Notes: generated from the sequence alone by a model not told the origin. DNA of 34,444 nt from Bacteroidales bacterium (GCA_029224905.1 JAQXVL010000098.1:1-34444); one strand, 5' to 3'. Positions 10,464 to 21,640 are shown, numbered from the stretch's first letter. Numbers and translations: made by a program.

Positions 10464-13010
10464 TTATCTCACAACAACTTTCGCCGACGTTTGACCGACG
10501 CGCACGAGGTAAAGACCTGCGGGAAGCGCCATTTCAAGGCTGCCGTCGACCGTAGCCGATGCATATCTGATGCCGGTTGCGCCGTAGACTTCAACCGTTC
10601 GGAGGCTGTCGGCGGTAACGACGATTGCGCCCTTCGTGCCGGCAACCGTTACGCCCATGCGCTCAAGGTTGGCAACGCCGCCCTGCGCCTGATAGTTGTA
10701 GAATGCGGTCTCGGAGTCGCCCGACAGATAGTGTGCCGTGACGCCGAACACGTGGCTGACGTTATGCAATGCCGAGAAGGTATAGTTGGTCGATTGTGTC
10801 GTTTCTACATTGTTTCCGTCGAGCGAAACGCTATAATTCTGCACATCGCCGACAAAGGCCGCTGCGCCGTCCTCGCCGGGACCTACATAGAAGTCGTCGA
10901 CTTGCGCCAAGAAGGCATCGTTTGAGATGTAGTGAATGCCGAGGTAGACCGTCTTGCCGGCATAAGCACCGAGGTCGAGCGAATAGGTCTGCCAGTAGCC
11001 TTCGGGCAACTGTTCTTGGTCGAGCATGGTGAAGTTTGCCGGTTCGGGCGATTCGGAAATGCAGAATTCAACCGTTTCCGGATAGGATGAGTATGCCTTT
11101 GCCGTGACGTGCCATTCGTAGCCTTCGCGAATCACTTGCGCAGGCGAGATGAGCCACTTGTCAGCGGCTGCGCGCTGCGGCGAGAAGAAGATTACGGTTT
11201 TGTCGCCGGTGGGAGCAAGGATTGCTTGGTCGGCTGCCATCGACGGTACTGTCGTTTTGGGGTTAAACACCATCGGCGCTGCCGGTTCAGGCTTGGTTGC
11301 CGTACCCGAGCCGGGGAAACTTACGATATTGTCGGCTGAGCCGAGTCCGATAGGATAGACGGGCAATTTGTCGAGGTCGTAGGTTGTCCATTCGCCGAAC
11401 TTGGTCGAGAAATCTTCGTAGGTCTCAAAGCTGTCGGCGAAGCCGAGGTCTTGGTTCCACGAGAGCAGCACGTCGATGAGTTCGGCTGATTCGGCGTTTG
11501 CCGTAACGTCTGCCGTAAGGTTGTAGGGCGTTATCAAGCGCTCTTTCAGGCATACTTCATAGACGTAGACGCTGCCGGAGATGGCAAGTTCGCGCTCTAC
11601 GGTTTCGTAGGCTTCCTCTGCGATGTTCAGCAGATAGTCGCCCGCGGGCAACGACACAATGCTTGCCGCACCTTCGGCAACCACAGCGTGATATTCCTCG
11701 CTTGTAGCCTTGTTGGTCAAGCTGACCGTAATGCCGTCGGGCGATGCACCGTTGTTGGTCGTCACTTGTATATTGACCGGAACGTTGCTTGATTTATCGA
11801 TGGTTACGGTTGTCGTAGACGTCGACGTTTCAGCGGTTTGATAGACTGCTTTGACGCCGAGCGTGTGCTCTCCGTCGGAGAGTCCGACGAAGGTGAAACT
11901 GCAATCGGACGTTCTACCCGTTTCGACGCCGTCGAGGTAGGTAACGAACGTCGGTTGCGACGCTGTGGATGTGCGCGCACCGGCGCGACGCAGAAGCGAA
12001 AGCGATGCCGTTTCGATGCCGTCAGGCTGTCCGACGTAGAAGTCGTCGACCATGAGCATAAAGGCTCCGCCGCGATTGGCTTCACCGATATAATGTATAC
12101 CTATTTTAACTGTCTTGCCGGAATATGCCGACAGGTCGTAGACTTTCGGCACCCATTGCTCATACGATACGGTTTCGTAGTTGCCCGACGAGAGGATTGC
12201 GAAATCTTTCGACGTAGGCTCGTCGACGAGGGTGATGCCCACCTCGAAGCGTTCGCGATATTTGTCGGCAGCCTTTGCCATAAAGCGTACCACGTTGTCG
12301 ACGCCGACGGTTATTGCCGGTGAAATCAGCCAATCGTCGTTGGCTTCGCCTGATTCGGTGCGCGTAAAGCCGACGTACTGACGGCCGCTATAGGGGCGGA
12401 GCACTTCGTACTCGTACCACCACGTCGGGTCGACGGTCATCGGGTTGATGATTTGCGCATATTGAAGCGTGCCGCGATTCATGTAGCTGCCAAGCAATGC
12501 TGCCGCAGCTTGACGGTCGCCGTCGATGCCGGTCCAGTCGCCGAACTTTATCGACCAGTCGGGATAGCTCTCGAAATCGTCGAAAAATGCCGGCTTTTCT
12601 TTATTCCACGTCAGCACGGCATCGTCGCGCCCCGTGTAGGCGTCGTGGATGACCGTAGCATCGAGCGAAAACGGCTCGCGAACCGCTTCGGTCAGCGTTA
12701 TGTTTTTCGTCACGTCGCCGGCAACGTTGAACGCCTCTTCGTAGGTGTTCAATCCCTCTTTTTTGATAACGAGTTCGTGGTTGCCGCCATACACTTTTAT
12801 CACGCAAGTGCCTGATGCATTGAGTTTTGTCTCACTTGCGCTGTAACTCATAGAATAGTCGGTTTGTTTGAGCGAGAAAGTCGTGCCTTCGAGGCTTTCG
12901 CCGGTAGCCGCCGTAACGTTGATTGTCAACGTATACTCGCGAGTTTGCCCTTGCAACGCAACCGCTACAAGCAGCATCGCTACCGCCGTTAATTGTCTTA
13001 AGATTTTCAT
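10464..13010 (-). CDS. Secreted choice-of-anchor-J-type adhesin-like protein with T9SS-like C-terminal domain
   Basis: Signal peptide MKILRQLTAVAMLLVAVALQG (start moved from 13079 to 13010); two repeated DDFESYPDWS..FGDW / DSFETYEDFS..FGEW modules with WLISPA and KTVKIGIHYI motifs; C-terminus LPAGLYLVRVGQTSAKVVVR. Confidence 0.8.
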   Translation of the reverse strand: MKILRQLTAVAMLLVAVALQGQTREYTLTINVTAATGESLEGTTFSLKQTDYSMSYSASETKLNASGTCVIKVYGGNHELVIKKEGLNTYEEAFNVAGDVTKNITLTEAVREPFSLDATVIHDAYTGRDDAVLTWNKEKPAFFDDFESYPDWSIKFGDWTGIDGDRQAAAALLGSYMNRGTLQYAQIINPMTVDPTWWYEYEVLRPYSGRQYVGFTRTESGEANDDWLISPAITVGVDNVVRFMAKAADKYRERFEVGITLVDEPTSKDFAILSSGNYETVSYEQWVPKVYDLSAYSGKTVKIGIHYIGEANRGGAFMLMVDDFYVGQPDGIETASLSLLRRAGARTSTASQPTFVTYLDGVETGRTSDCSFTFVGLSDGEHTLGVKAVYQTAETSTSTTTVTIDKSSNVPVNIQVTTNNGASPDGITVSLTNKATSEEYHAVVAEGAASIVSLPAGDYLLNIAEEAYETVERELAISGSVYVYEVCLKERLITPYNLTADVTANAESAELIDVLLSWNQDLGFADSFETYEDFSTKFGEWTTYDLDKLPVYPIGLGSADNIVSFPGSGTATKPEPAAPMVFNPKTTVPSMAADQAILAPTGDKTVIFFSPQRAAADKWLISPAQVIREGYEWHVTAKAYSSYPETVEFCISESPEPANFTMLDQEQLPEGYWQTYSLDLGAYAGKTVYLGIHYISNDAFLAQVDDFYVGPGEDGAAAFVGDVQNYSVSLDGNNVETTQSTNYTFSALHNVSHVFGVTAHYLSGDSETAFYNYQAQGGVANLERMGVTVAGTKGAIVVTADSLRTVEVYGATGIRYASATVDGSLEMALPAGLYLVRVGQTSAKVVVR

Positions 13011-13171
13011 TATTGTCTGTTGATTAGTTATTTGCGGGCAAATATACGAAATATTTGCGACAACTCGAAATTTCCGCATATTATACCGTCATAATGTGAC
13101 CTGTTTATAGCATTTTCGTGTTAAAAATGCCACTTTTAAAAAGATTTTTATAACTATTTGAAATTTTATTC

Positions 13172-13200
13172 TTGTTTTTTCTAAAAAATTTGTAATTTTG
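13172..13200 (+). promoter_or_regulatory. Bacteroidetes promoter upstream of secreted protein gene
   Basis: TTG (13172-13174), 18-nt spacer, TAATTTTG (13193-13200). Confidence 0.6.
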
Positions 13201-13242
13201 CCGATAAATCTAATTAAGGTATAAATTCATTCAACAACCATT

Positions 13243-16200
13243 ATGAAAAAAATCTATCTCGCATTAGCGGTTTGCGGACTTGTTTCTATGGGTGTCAATG
13301 GTCAAACTATTCTCAGCGAAGACTTTGAATCAGACAACACGGAAACATCATTCGACCCCAACCTACCTACCGGTTGGACTACTACAGGCGACTATCTTGG
13401 TAACCGCGACGACTATCGTTGGAACGTGTATTACACATCAAACGGTTCAATCTCCGGCACGCACTGTGCAAGTTGCGACGGTGCAATGTTTACCAGCTCC
13501 GCTGAAGGTTTTGGTCCGCGCGAAGAAATTCTCTTCTCGCCGGAACTCACTCTCGACGACAATTACCAACTCTCGTTCAACTGGAAAGCGGCTTCGGCTT
13601 CGGCTCTCGAAAAGGAAGAGTACGAACTGCAAGTGCGCGTCGTTGTCGATGGCGACGTTGCAGGTGCGCAGACCGTTTGGTCGTTCTTCGACCCGGTTGC
13701 CCTCAAAGAAAGCGGTGTAACAACCTTCCCATGGACAGGTTGGCAGGTCTACAACTCCAAAATCGGTTTGGAAGCCTACAAAGGCAAAACCGTGAAACTC
13801 GCGTTCGTCTACAAGATGAAAAAACAGACCGCCAACGTGGTCTATCTCGACGACGTGATTGTGAAGAAATATACTCCGGCAAACGCTCCGATTGCCAACA
13901 TCTCGAAGACGCTCTACAACTTCGGCGACGTCTATATCGGCGAAAAAGTGTGGTCGGAAGTGATTACCCTCAAAAACAACGGCGCTAACGGACTCGTTAT
14001 CACCGGCATCGACGCTCCCAACGGCATTGAAACGACGCTCGAAGAAAGCGAAATCAACCTCGACAAATACGAAACCGCCGAGTTCCAGATTTCCTACGCG
14101 GCATCGCTCACCAGCGCAGCCGACGCCAATTTGGTCATCCACACCAACGGCGGCGACGTTACTATCCGCTGCGTTGCCAACAAGGTGGCTCTCCCTGACG
14201 ACTATACGTTCGAAGGCTTCGAACACGGTTGTCCTCCCGTGGGCTGGAGCGGCAAAGGATGGGCTCAGACCTACTATGCCCTCGAAGGCGACTACTCCGC
14301 ATACAGCGGTCCGTCGATGGACGGCGCTTCGACGCTCGTCACTCCCCGTCTCGACATGTCGACCGGCGCTCAAACAGTCTCTTTCACTTGCTTTAACGAA
14401 TTCGACTCCGACTTAGAAGGCGCTGCGCCCGAAAACGACGTATTCCTACTCTTCTCGAAAGACGGCGGCGCTACTTGGACTACCGTTTGGACTGCGCCGA
14501 TGGACAAAGTCAACACAATCGACAACGTAACCATCGACCTCGGTACTCCCGCTTCCGACAACTGCTACCTCAAATGGGAATACTCCGAAATCGCATTCGA
14601 CGGTGAAACGCCGCCCGAAATTTCGATGTTCTTCCTCGACCGCGTCGTGCTCCCGAAACTCTACGGTGCCGGCGGCGTGCCCGTGGCTTCGACTTGCATC
14701 GCGCCTGCCAACGAATCTACCAACGTGTTCAACCGCGACGTGAAGTTAGAATGGTCGGAAGCACAATTCGCCGAAGGCTATCGCCTCTACGTCGGTAGCG
14801 ACGAAAAAGCAACCAACCTCGTCAACGGCGTAGATTTGGGCACTGCCACTTCGTACGTCATCGACCGTCTCCCCTACTCAACGAAATTCTACTGGCGCGT
14901 TGAGCCGTACAACTCTGTCGGCGTGGCTCCGGAAACTGCTACTTGGTCGTTCACTACCCTCGCCGACCAGACGGTTTCGACATTCCCCTACACCGAAAGC
15001 TTCGAAGGCGATGTGCTTCCGCCGCTCGGATGGTCGATTTCCAACAACCAAGGCACTCGCTGGAGCGACAACAGCGTAAATCCCTACGACGGCAAACGCA
15101 GTATGTCGGCTTCGTGCCGCGCTGCCGAGACTGAGACTTCGCTCGCTACGCCCGATTTCCAACTGCCCGCCGACCAACCGCTCCAAATCAGCTTCTACTG
15201 GGGCAACGATATGCCGGTTGCTCTCAAAATCGACGAAACAGGATTGGTTGAAAACACAACCACCGGCGACGACGGCATCGATGCTACGTTCTTCGAAATC
15301 AACGTCGACGGCGCTTGGAAGCAACTTGCAATCCTTTCCGACAAGAACAACGAATACTGGTGCCACGAGCGCATCGACCTCGCTGAATACGCAGGCAAGA
15401 CGGTGTCTTTCCGTTGGCGCTATCTGGCTCACAGCTATATGAAGTCGACAGGTGTCGGCCTCGACATGATTACCATCGAAGGTTCGTCCGACGCTAAAGC
15501 ATCGTTCAGCACATCGCTCTGGGATGCCGGCAAGGTGAACTACAACGCTTCGCGCAAGTCTAACAAGACGCTCACCGTAATCAACGAAGGGAAACAAGCG
15601 CTCACCGTTTCGTCGGTTGCATTTGCAACGCCTAACTTCAGCAGCACACTTGCAACAGGCACCGTCATCGACACGCGCAAGGCGGCTACGTTCGAACTTA
15701 CGTTCAACGCGCTCACCACGGCAGCCGAAGTCAACGACGCTATGACCGTTACGTTTACCAACGGCTTGACCATCGAACTCCCCGTCAAGGGTATTGCTCT
15801 CGCATCCGACGTTGCATTCTTCGACTTCGAAGACGACACCCCGGGCAACACCACTCCCGTTGGATTTACCACAATCGACGTCGACCACAAGCCGACAACG
15901 GCTATGACCGGTATGTCGTATCCGCGTTGGGGCGAACCGTTCGCGTTCTGCGTACAAGACACTGAAAACTGGAACAACGTGTTCAACCCCGTTTCGGGCA
16001 CGAAAGTCCTCGTAGCAATCGCTCCGTCGGACGACAGCGCTGCCGACGACTGGTTGATTTCGCCGAAGATGAAGGCTACCGCAAACTCGCACTTCACTTT
16101 CTACGCTCGCAACTGGAACAGCGTCAACTCAATCCTGCCGGAAACGCCCCACAGCGTGGAAGTGCTCGTCAGCACAACAGGCAACGACGCTACCGCCAAC

Positions 16201-16617
16201 TTCACGACAGTGATGTCGACCAAGCAAATGCCTTACTACAACGGCAAGACCTACGAGTCGTTCGACGTTGACCTCAGCGCTTACGCCGGTCAAAGCATCT
16301 ACGTGGCTCTTCGCCACACCGTAACTGCCGGACTCGCTGCCTTCTTCGACGACCTCTGCTACGAACACTTCGAAGAAATCGAAGGCGGAATCAGCACAGC
16401 TTCGAGCATCAAAATGTGCGTATTCCCCAACCCGGCAACTTCGGTTGTTAACCTCAGCGAAACCGCCGACGTTACTATCACGAACCTCAACGGCGCTGTC
16501 GTGGCTCGCGCTAACGCAGCAAACCGCATCGACGTTTCCGACCTCAGCGCAGGCATCTACGTGCTCTCCGCTAAGAACGAAAACGGCATATTTACTACAA
16601 AACTCATCAAACGCTAA
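13243..16617 (+). CDS. Secreted multi-domain choice-of-anchor J protein with T9SS type A sorting domain
   Basis: 1124 aa; signal peptide; repeated FEGDVLPPLGWS / FEGFEHGCPPVGWSG modules; C-terminus VFPNPATSVVNLSETADVTITNLNGAVV...GIYVLSAKNENGIFTTKLIKR. Confidence 0.88.
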   Translation: MKKIYLALAVCGLVSMGVNGQTILSEDFESDNTETSFDPNLPTGWTTTGDYLGNRDDYRWNVYYTSNGSISGTHCASCDGAMFTSSAEGFGPREEILFSPELTLDDNYQLSFNWKAASASALEKEEYELQVRVVVDGDVAGAQTVWSFFDPVALKESGVTTFPWTGWQVYNSKIGLEAYKGKTVKLAFVYKMKKQTANVVYLDDVIVKKYTPANAPIANISKTLYNFGDVYIGEKVWSEVITLKNNGANGLVITGIDAPNGIETTLEESEINLDKYETAEFQISYAASLTSAADANLVIHTNGGDVTIRCVANKVALPDDYTFEGFEHGCPPVGWSGKGWAQTYYALEGDYSAYSGPSMDGASTLVTPRLDMSTGAQTVSFTCFNEFDSDLEGAAPENDVFLLFSKDGGATWTTVWTAPMDKVNTIDNVTIDLGTPASDNCYLKWEYSEIAFDGETPPEISMFFLDRVVLPKLYGAGGVPVASTCIAPANESTNVFNRDVKLEWSEAQFAEGYRLYVGSDEKATNLVNGVDLGTATSYVIDRLPYSTKFYWRVEPYNSVGVAPETATWSFTTLADQTVSTFPYTESFEGDVLPPLGWSISNNQGTRWSDNSVNPYDGKRSMSASCRAAETETSLATPDFQLPADQPLQISFYWGNDMPVALKIDETGLVENTTTGDDGIDATFFEINVDGAWKQLAILSDKNNEYWCHERIDLAEYAGKTVSFRWRYLAHSYMKSTGVGLDMITIEGSSDAKASFSTSLWDAGKVNYNASRKSNKTLTVINEGKQALTVSSVAFATPNFSSTLATGTVIDTRKAATFELTFNALTTAAEVNDAMTVTFTNGLTIELPVKGIALASDVAFFDFEDDTPGNTTPVGFTTIDVDHKPTTAMTGMSYPRWGEPFAFCVQDTENWNNVFNPVSGTKVLVAIAPSDDSAADDWLISPKMKATANSHFTFYARNWNSVNSILPETPHSVEVLVSTTGNDATANFTTVMSTKQMPYYNGKTYESFDVDLSAYAGQSIYVALRHTVTAGLAAFFDDLCYEHFEEIEGGISTASSIKMCVFPNPATSVVNLSETADVTITNLNGAVVARANAANRIDVSDLSAGIYVLSAKNENGIFTTKLIKR

Positions 16618-16630
16618 TACGCGTTACAGG

Positions 16631-16670
16631 GATGAGGGCGGTGAAACGCCCTCATCTCACCAATTTTTTA
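16631..16670 (+). terminator. Intrinsic terminator
   Basis: GATGAGGGCG (16631-16640) / CGCCCTCATC (16647-16656), followed by a T run at 16664-16670. Confidence 0.85.
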
Positions 16671-16703
16671 TTACTATTTTATTACTAACTAAATTTTTAG
16701 TGT

Positions 16704-19700
16704 ATGAGAAAAATTAACTTTTTATTAACCCTGTTGGTTCTGTTTGTGGCGGCTCCGTTCGCTCGCGCAGAGAAGACGACAATCACCCCCTACAGCGAAA
16801 GCTTCGAAGGGCTGACTCCTCTGACGGACCACGCATTCGCTCCCGAGTATTGGAGTCACATCGTCGACGAGTACGTGGATGACTATGACGAGTGGAGCTC
16901 AGGAGAAACCTACTACGTGTCGTACTACTCGCGCGAAACAGGCGGAGTAAACAATGGTACCTACATTGAAGCAGGTAGCCAAACCATTGGTAGCGGTTAT
17001 TCCAAGACTGCGAACGACCTGCTCGTAACACCCGCACTGTCGGGCGATGTGACTATGTATCTGAAGTTAACAAAAACATCAGGTACTGTAACTTTCTTCA
17101 CTTGTACCCGCAATTTAGACGGCTCGTTCACGAAAGGCGACGCATACACGGTAACCGACATGCCGACCCTCTCTACTGAAGAATGGACGCAAGTAACCAT
17201 TCCGGCAGTTGCCGAAGGCACTTACCTTGGCATTCGCCTCAACTATGCTTGTATCGACGAATTTACGGCAGCAAGCATCTCTTACGGTGGCACTAAGTCT
17301 TTAAAGGTTACAAAAATCACAAAACTGAACACAAATAGCTACATAGACTTAACCCCGGAAGGCACTGCTACTTTCAGCTTCGAAGTAACCGTCCAAAATA
17401 CCGGTGACGAAAATCTCAACCCGGGCGATGAAGGCTACTCTCTTTCTATTAAAGACAACTCAGCAGACACCCTTATCGGCGAACCTACTGCTATCGACCA
17501 AGCATTAGCCCCCGGCGAAACCTACACTCTGACCGTTACTGCTACATGCACGTTCGATATTACAGATAAGATTTACCACAATTTCCACATTGTTGAAAAC
17601 ATCGGTGGAGCCAGTTCAAACGCGGCATGGTACGACATCTATCCTTACTTGCCGAATTTCCAAGTAAGCATCGTAGACAAGGCAGATGTTCTTGCCGACG
17701 GCACAGTCGTTGATTTCGGTATGATTGGCGCCGACTCGTCGAAGTCGTACCGCTTGCGCAACAACACAGGTGGTGCTCCGGCTACTATCACTTCTATCAC
17801 CGCTCCCGAAGGCTTCTCTTTCAAAGTTACCGCTAAGAACGACGATACTGTTGAATATACCGAATTCCCGATTACTATCCCCGCTCACAGCGAACTGAAA
17901 CTCACCGTTACAGCCTCGGCTGCAGCTGCCGGAACATGGAGCGGTAACGTTGCTATCGACGTTGATACTTACAAAACATTCAACTTGGCTGTAGTTTCTA
18001 TCGTTACCGACCCGACTAAGTGGTTTGTCAACTTCGAAGACGAAAAATACCCTGTCGGCTCTTACACTACCAACGCAAGCAGCTGGAGCATGGGCGACTA
18101 CAAAGTTGGCGGCAACAAATATGTGGCTAAAAATGGTTCTTCTTCAGATCCGACTCTCTTTGTTTCTCCGAAACTCAGCGTTGCCCCAGGTGAAACGCTT
18201 TCTTTCCAAGCAAGCCAAAACTCTTACAGCACTTATGCGGATAACTTCGTTAACATTTACTACTCTACCGACCGCAAAAACTGGACGCTTCTGCGCACTA
18301 TCAGCAACAAGGCGACAGACGAAGCCGACAAGATTCTCGTAGAGAAAGAAAGCGAATATCCTTATCCTGCAAAACTCAAAACATTCATTCTTGAGGGCGT
18401 TCCCGCAGGCGAAGGCTACATCGCATTTGAATCGGGCTACGCTTGTATCGACAACATTTACGGCTTCTCTCCTTGCGAAGTGCCTACTCTCGACATCGTT
18501 GCAACAGAGGTAAAACTTCCGACGGAAATGACAGTAAACTACACTTACAAGCCGGCTATCACATTCATTAATGCAGGCTCGAGCGACATCGCAGAAGGTG
18601 CGTTGAAGGTACGCTACGTTGTAGGTGGCGAAACTGTTGCTGAACAAGACGTTCCGGCAATTGCTCGCGACTCTTACAACCGCACTTCGCCGAAATCGCT
18701 CACTCTCGAATGGACTCCGCGCACTGCAGGAACATTCCCCGCTAAGATTGAAATCTACGGTGAAGGATTCTCGTATGCTGAAGAGTCGACCGTTGTTGTC
18801 AGCGAAGAATCGGCTATCGGTTGGCTTAACGTCGGCGATTACACTACGGAGTCTTCTTCTTCTTTGATTACTTCAAACTTCTGTAATAACGAAACCGAAA
18901 CCATCTACACCGCCGACCAAATTCGACTCGAGGCAGGTGCTAAAATTGAAAAAATCATGTATCGCGGTTACAAAACTACCGCTAACCAATTAACCAATTT
19001 GCAGTACTACATCGAGAACACTACCGATGAGGCTCCCGTGTCGACCGGAATGACTCCCTACGACCACTCCGGCATGACCGAAGTCTACAACGGCGAATAT
19101 ACATTTGTTAAGAACGGCACATCGAGCGAACACGTTGACCTCATTCAGTTCGACCTCGCTACTCCGTTCGTCTACACCGGTGGAAACATCCGCGTGGTAA
19201 TTATTTCCAAGTCGGAAAAATTTGCTAATTTCTACGTCGAATCGTTCAACAAAGCCGGCGTAAACGTTACTCGCAGAAACGACAAAAACACCGAGACCAA
19301 CAATTTGACAACGGTATCATTCTCCAAAGTATCGTCAGTTCCGGTATTGTATCTTTGGACAGAGCGTCAAATCCCGACAATCTCGGGTACTGTAACCAAC
19401 AAAGCAACAGGTGCTGCCATTGAAGGTGCCGAAGTTACTTTGACTTCGGGCAACACCATCTATAGCGCAACTACCGATGCTAACGGTGCTTACAGCGCTG
19501 ACATCTACCAAGACAACCTCGACTACAGCATTAGCGTTGCTAAAGACGGTTACTACGCATTCCCGTACGACGAGAGCGAAAACATCACCGTATCGGCTAA
19601 GGCAGGCAGTGTTGTTCAAAACATCCAACTTACAGAGGCTAAGGGCTTGCGCATCATCGACAACAACGTTCCGACTACCGCAACCGTCAACCACGCCTAC

Positions 19701-21494
19701 ACTGCAACAGCAAAAGTGCTCAACGGTGCAAACCGTCAATGGCGTAACGGCTACACTGCAGTGCTCCACGTTGGCGACGACATCACTGTGGAGGCTCCCG
19801 CCAACATGATTCAAGCAAATGCAGAGGCTGAGTTCGAATTTACATTCACTCCGCACGCTACCGGTACATTCGACACTTACATCGAATTCGTTGCCGAAGG
19901 CATTACTGCTGCTACCGACGTCGTTCAACTCACTATCGGTGCAGAAACCGCCGACGCTGAAGTCCAAGTAGGTACGGTTTCTTCTAAGACGAGTTTCGGA
20001 CCTGTTAATCTTTTTTATAAGAAAAGCGTAGTCGAACTTGTTTATCCGAAATCTATGCTCGGCATTCCTGCAGGCACAAAGATTGACGCTTTGCGTTTCA
20101 AAGGCTACCACGCAGCGAAAAACTTAACATATAACGTCAAATCGTGGGTAGCCAATGTTCCGGAAGGCACAGCCAACACAGGTCGCGGCGTAGAAGGCAT
20201 GACACTCTACAAAGATGACCAACTCAGCTTGGCTGTAGCAAAAGGTTCGAAAGATAACACTGAAACCATCTACGAAATCTCATTCCCCGACGGATTCATC
20301 TATGATGGCGGCGATATCCGCATCGTTTCGACTTCTAGTGCTGATGGTTTTCAGTCAGTAAACTTCGAAGTAACCGACGTTACCGGTCACATGCTTTATG
20401 GAGCAGATGACAACATAAATGTTGACGATTTGTCTTGTACAAAAAACGACAGACCTCTTCCGGTAATGTATCTTGCAGTAACTCCGTCCAAGAACGTTTC
20501 GGGTACTGTAACAATCGGTGAAACCGGCGCTGCCGTTGCCAACACTCCGGTCGTTGTAAAATCGGGCGAGATTGAATACTATGGCACTACCGACGAAAAC
20601 GGTGCTTACTCTGTCGACGTTATCCAACACACACTCGACTATACAGTTAACGTAAGCGTTGCCGGCTATCTTCCCTCGGCAGAACCCATCTCGTTCGCTG
20701 ACGGCGACGTTGTTGCCAACATCGTCCTCAACAAGGGCTTCGTCAAAGGTCAAGTGCTCGACGCCGACACCAACGAGCCTATCGCAGGCGCTTATGTCGA
20801 CATCAGCGACAGCAACTGGGCAATCATCGGCAGTCTCGAAGCAACCGGCGAAGACGGTGCTTTCAACTTCGAAGTTAGCGCAGCAGGCGACTACTACCTC
20901 AGCGCTGAGGCTCCCTACTACTTCTTCGAGCGCCAAGATCCCGACCCGGCAACTGTTACAACTACCGGCGTTGTTAGCAACATTTACCTCAAGTCGAAAT
21001 CATTCGCTGTAACCGGCGTCGTTTACGACAAGGCTACCAACCAACCGGTTCTCGACGCTAAGGTTGACCTCTACTGCGACGGCGAAGTTGTGGCTACTTC
21101 CCCGACAGGCAGCGAAACCGGCGACTACTTCTTCGAAGACATCGACCACGTAGGAACTAAAACTTACTTCGTTCGCGCTTACCGCGATGGCTACAAGTCG
21201 GAAGATATCACTCTCGACTTCTCGACAGTCGGCGCATGGAACTCATTACTTGAAAGTCAAGACATCTACATCGGTGTCGGCGACTCAGGTGTAAGCACAC
21301 TCACCGCTAACGGCTTCAAAGCATTCGGCGGCAAGGGCAACATCACTGTCGTTTCGGCTGCAGGCGTTGTCAACATCTACAACGAAGTAGGCTCGCTCAT
21401 CCGTAGCGAAAAGGTACAAAACGGCAAGACCACATTCAACGGTCTCAACGCAGGTATCTACATCGTTAACGGCGTGAAAGTGGCAGTGAAATAA
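16704..21494 (+). CDS. Large secreted protein with carboxypeptidase-regulatory-like (CarboxypepD_reg) repeats and T9SS-like C-terminus
   Basis: 1596 aa; signal peptide; repeats SGTVTNKATGAAIEGAEVTLTSG...TTDANGAYSADI and SGTVTIGETGAAVANTPVVVKSG...TTDENGAYSVDV; C-terminal GKGNITVVSAAGVVNIYNEVGSLI...LNAGIYIVNGVKVAVK. Confidence 0.85.
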   Translation: MRKINFLLTLLVLFVAAPFARAEKTTITPYSESFEGLTPLTDHAFAPEYWSHIVDEYVDDYDEWSSGETYYVSYYSRETGGVNNGTYIEAGSQTIGSGYSKTANDLLVTPALSGDVTMYLKLTKTSGTVTFFTCTRNLDGSFTKGDAYTVTDMPTLSTEEWTQVTIPAVAEGTYLGIRLNYACIDEFTAASISYGGTKSLKVTKITKLNTNSYIDLTPEGTATFSFEVTVQNTGDENLNPGDEGYSLSIKDNSADTLIGEPTAIDQALAPGETYTLTVTATCTFDITDKIYHNFHIVENIGGASSNAAWYDIYPYLPNFQVSIVDKADVLADGTVVDFGMIGADSSKSYRLRNNTGGAPATITSITAPEGFSFKVTAKNDDTVEYTEFPITIPAHSELKLTVTASAAAAGTWSGNVAIDVDTYKTFNLAVVSIVTDPTKWFVNFEDEKYPVGSYTTNASSWSMGDYKVGGNKYVAKNGSSSDPTLFVSPKLSVAPGETLSFQASQNSYSTYADNFVNIYYSTDRKNWTLLRTISNKATDEADKILVEKESEYPYPAKLKTFILEGVPAGEGYIAFESGYACIDNIYGFSPCEVPTLDIVATEVKLPTEMTVNYTYKPAITFINAGSSDIAEGALKVRYVVGGETVAEQDVPAIARDSYNRTSPKSLTLEWTPRTAGTFPAKIEIYGEGFSYAEESTVVVSEESAIGWLNVGDYTTESSSSLITSNFCNNETETIYTADQIRLEAGAKIEKIMYRGYKTTANQLTNLQYYIENTTDEAPVSTGMTPYDHSGMTEVYNGEYTFVKNGTSSEHVDLIQFDLATPFVYTGGNIRVVIISKSEKFANFYVESFNKAGVNVTRRNDKNTETNNLTTVSFSKVSSVPVLYLWTERQIPTISGTVTNKATGAAIEGAEVTLTSGNTIYSATTDANGAYSADIYQDNLDYSISVAKDGYYAFPYDESENITVSAKAGSVVQNIQLTEAKGLRIIDNNVPTTATVNHAYTATAKVLNGANRQWRNGYTAVLHVGDDITVEAPANMIQANAEAEFEFTFTPHATGTFDTYIEFVAEGITAATDVVQLTIGAETADAEVQVGTVSSKTSFGPVNLFYKKSVVELVYPKSMLGIPAGTKIDALRFKGYHAAKNLTYNVKSWVANVPEGTANTGRGVEGMTLYKDDQLSLAVAKGSKDNTETIYEISFPDGFIYDGGDIRIVSTSSADGFQSVNFEVTDVTGHMLYGADDNINVDDLSCTKNDRPLPVMYLAVTPSKNVSGTVTIGETGAAVANTPVVVKSGEIEYYGTTDENGAYSVDVIQHTLDYTVNVSVAGYLPSAEPISFADGDVVANIVLNKGFVKGQVLDADTNEPIAGAYVDISDSNWAIIGSLEATGEDGAFNFEVSAAGDYYLSAEAPYYFFERQDPDPATVTTTGVVSNIYLKSKSFAVTGVVYDKATNQPVLDAKVDLYCDGEVVATSPTGSETGDYFFEDIDHVGTKTYFVRAYRDGYKSEDITLDFSTVGAWNSLLESQDIYIGVGDSGVSTLTANGFKAFGGKGNITVVSAAGVVNIYNEVGSLIRSEKVQNGKTTFNGLNAGIYIVNGVKVAVK

Positions 21495-21513
21495 TCAATT
21501 CACATACACTCTC

Positions 21514-21548
21514 GAAGCGCGTCCCTCGTCGGGGGCGCGCTTCTTTTT
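21514..21548 (+). terminator. Intrinsic terminator
   Basis: GAAGCGCG (21514-21521) / CGCGCTTC (21536-21543) with inner CCC/GGG, then TTTTT. Confidence 0.8.
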
Positions 21549-21614
21549 ATATACTCCCGATTGCGAAAATTCGTCTTTTATTACCAAAAATTAGGATAAT
21601 TGGAAAAATTGTCT

Positions 21615-21622
21615 TACTTTTG
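21615..21622 (+). promoter_or_regulatory. -7 box (TACTTTTG) upstream of psd
   Basis: TAnnTTTG match, 19 nt before the ATG at 21641; overlaps the TTG start used in the ORF track. Confidence 0.5.
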
Positions 21623-21640
21623 TATGATAAACGCAAAAAA

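Noticed and set aside
14878-16092. 404-aa minus-strand ORF opposite the T9SS protein
   Set aside because: Shadow ORF; the plus-strand gene has signal peptide, promoter, repeats and sorting domain.
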